From positions 21,266,001-21,330,000 of the forward strand of contig NW_027478162.1 of the NCBI RefSeq assembly GCF_051020975.1: 64,000 nt of DNA. The letters are read 5' to 3'. Each line of letters starts with the position of its first letter. Position 1 is the first letter of the stretch. A program made the translations under genes and the position numbers. The notes below the pieces were generated by a model. The model did not search any database. It saw nothing but the letters and a program-made list of their open reading frames with translations, and was not told where the DNA came from. Below, piece by piece: positions 63,932 to 64,000 of this stretch. The stretch comes from Osmia lignaria lignaria. Taxonomy: Eukaryota > Arthropoda > Insecta > Hymenoptera > Megachilidae.

Positions 63932-64000
63932 TTGCAGATTTATCTCAAGGGAAGGGTCCTGACGGACATATTTCGAGATATTTCTTCTTCTTGTTGTTCT
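63932..64000 (+). repeat. Partial satellite monomer at right edge
   Basis: This is the first 69 bp of a monomer cut by the window edge. It carries GGGTCC in place of GGGGCC, a marker otherwise seen in the units at 4057, 5023, 7920, 8886 and 62966. The array continues to the right. Confidence 0.95.

Larger units (their letters stand above)
1..64000 (+). repeat. Satellite DNA array, 322-bp monomer, 198 full units
   Basis: The same unit of about 322 bp repeats head to tail across the whole window with no interruption or inversion. The motif TTGCAG (or a one-base variant) recurs every 322 bp from 194 to 63932. That distance, 63,738 bp, equals 188 units of 322, six of 321 and four of 319 bp. Units differ by scattered substitutions and a few linked variant blocks. 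Base composition of a typical unit is about 40% GC. No rRNA, tRNA, transposon or unique flanking sequence is visible, so no stretch is unexplained by the repeat. Family identity and chromosomal position are unknown; centromeric, pericentromeric, subtelomeric or interstitial heterochromatin are all possible. Spacer subrepeats of an rDNA locus are a less likely alternative because no rRNA sequence is seen. Confidence 0.98.

Noticed and set aside
1..64000. CRISPR array
   Set aside because: The regular spacing has no unique spacers; the full 322 bp is repeated.
1..64000. rDNA intergenic spacer subrepeats or a tandem gene cluster
   Set aside because: No rRNA, tRNA, 5S or histone-like sequence is visible anywhere, although an array outside the window cannot be excluded.
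1..64000. Transposable element or LTR inserted in the array
   Set aside because: Monomer spacing is unbroken from end to end, with only 1- or 3-bp length changes, so there is no room for an insertion.

Overview
The whole window is one uninterrupted head-to-tail satellite DNA array. The repeat unit (monomer) is 322 bp, about 40% GC, always in the same orientation. Taking the unit boundary at the TTGCAG motif, 198 complete monomers run from 194 to 63931, with partial units at 1-193 and 63932-64000. Of the 198, 188 are 322 bp, six are 321 bp and four are 319 bp, which accounts exactly for the distance between first and last boundary. I see no unique sequence, protein gene, rRNA or tRNA, transposon or CRISPR array, and neither end of the array lies in the window.

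The sequence suggests a eukaryotic nuclear genome: satellite heterochromatin, for example centromeric, pericentromeric or subtelomeric. CpG is close to its expected frequency (about 11-12 per monomer against about 13 expected), which argues against heavy germline CpG methylation and would fit many invertebrates. I do not recognise the family by name and cannot assign a species.

The content lies in the layering above the monomer. 1-1536 is a 644-bp dimer. 2065-3150 is an older partial copy of the next block. 3151-11489 is a 3,863-bp 12-unit repeat in a little over two copies. 12647-16978 is a 1,610-bp 5-unit repeat in about 2.7 copies. 15867-23292 and 24561-31986 are two 7,426-bp copies with an 8,694-bp (27-unit) period and three mismatches seen. 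30076-32265 and 32974-35163 share a 2,898-bp (9-unit) period. 36172-38061 is a third, more diverged copy of part of the 27-unit block. 42356-50091 is a shuffled array of unit types with spacings of 4, 6, 7 and 11 units. 49027-55364 is a 3,216-bp 10-unit repeat in two copies, with a third partial copy near 59.65-61.12 kb. 55365-64000 is otherwise mixed.

Several monomers are hybrids whose 5' part matches one neighbour type and whose 3' part matches another, with exactly one or more whole units lost or gained. This is the signature expected of in-register unequal exchange. The window is best read as a record of repeated amplification, deletion and conversion within one satellite family, not as a set of cooperating genes. 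Comparisons were made by eye on marker positions; mismatch counts are those I saw, not full alignments.
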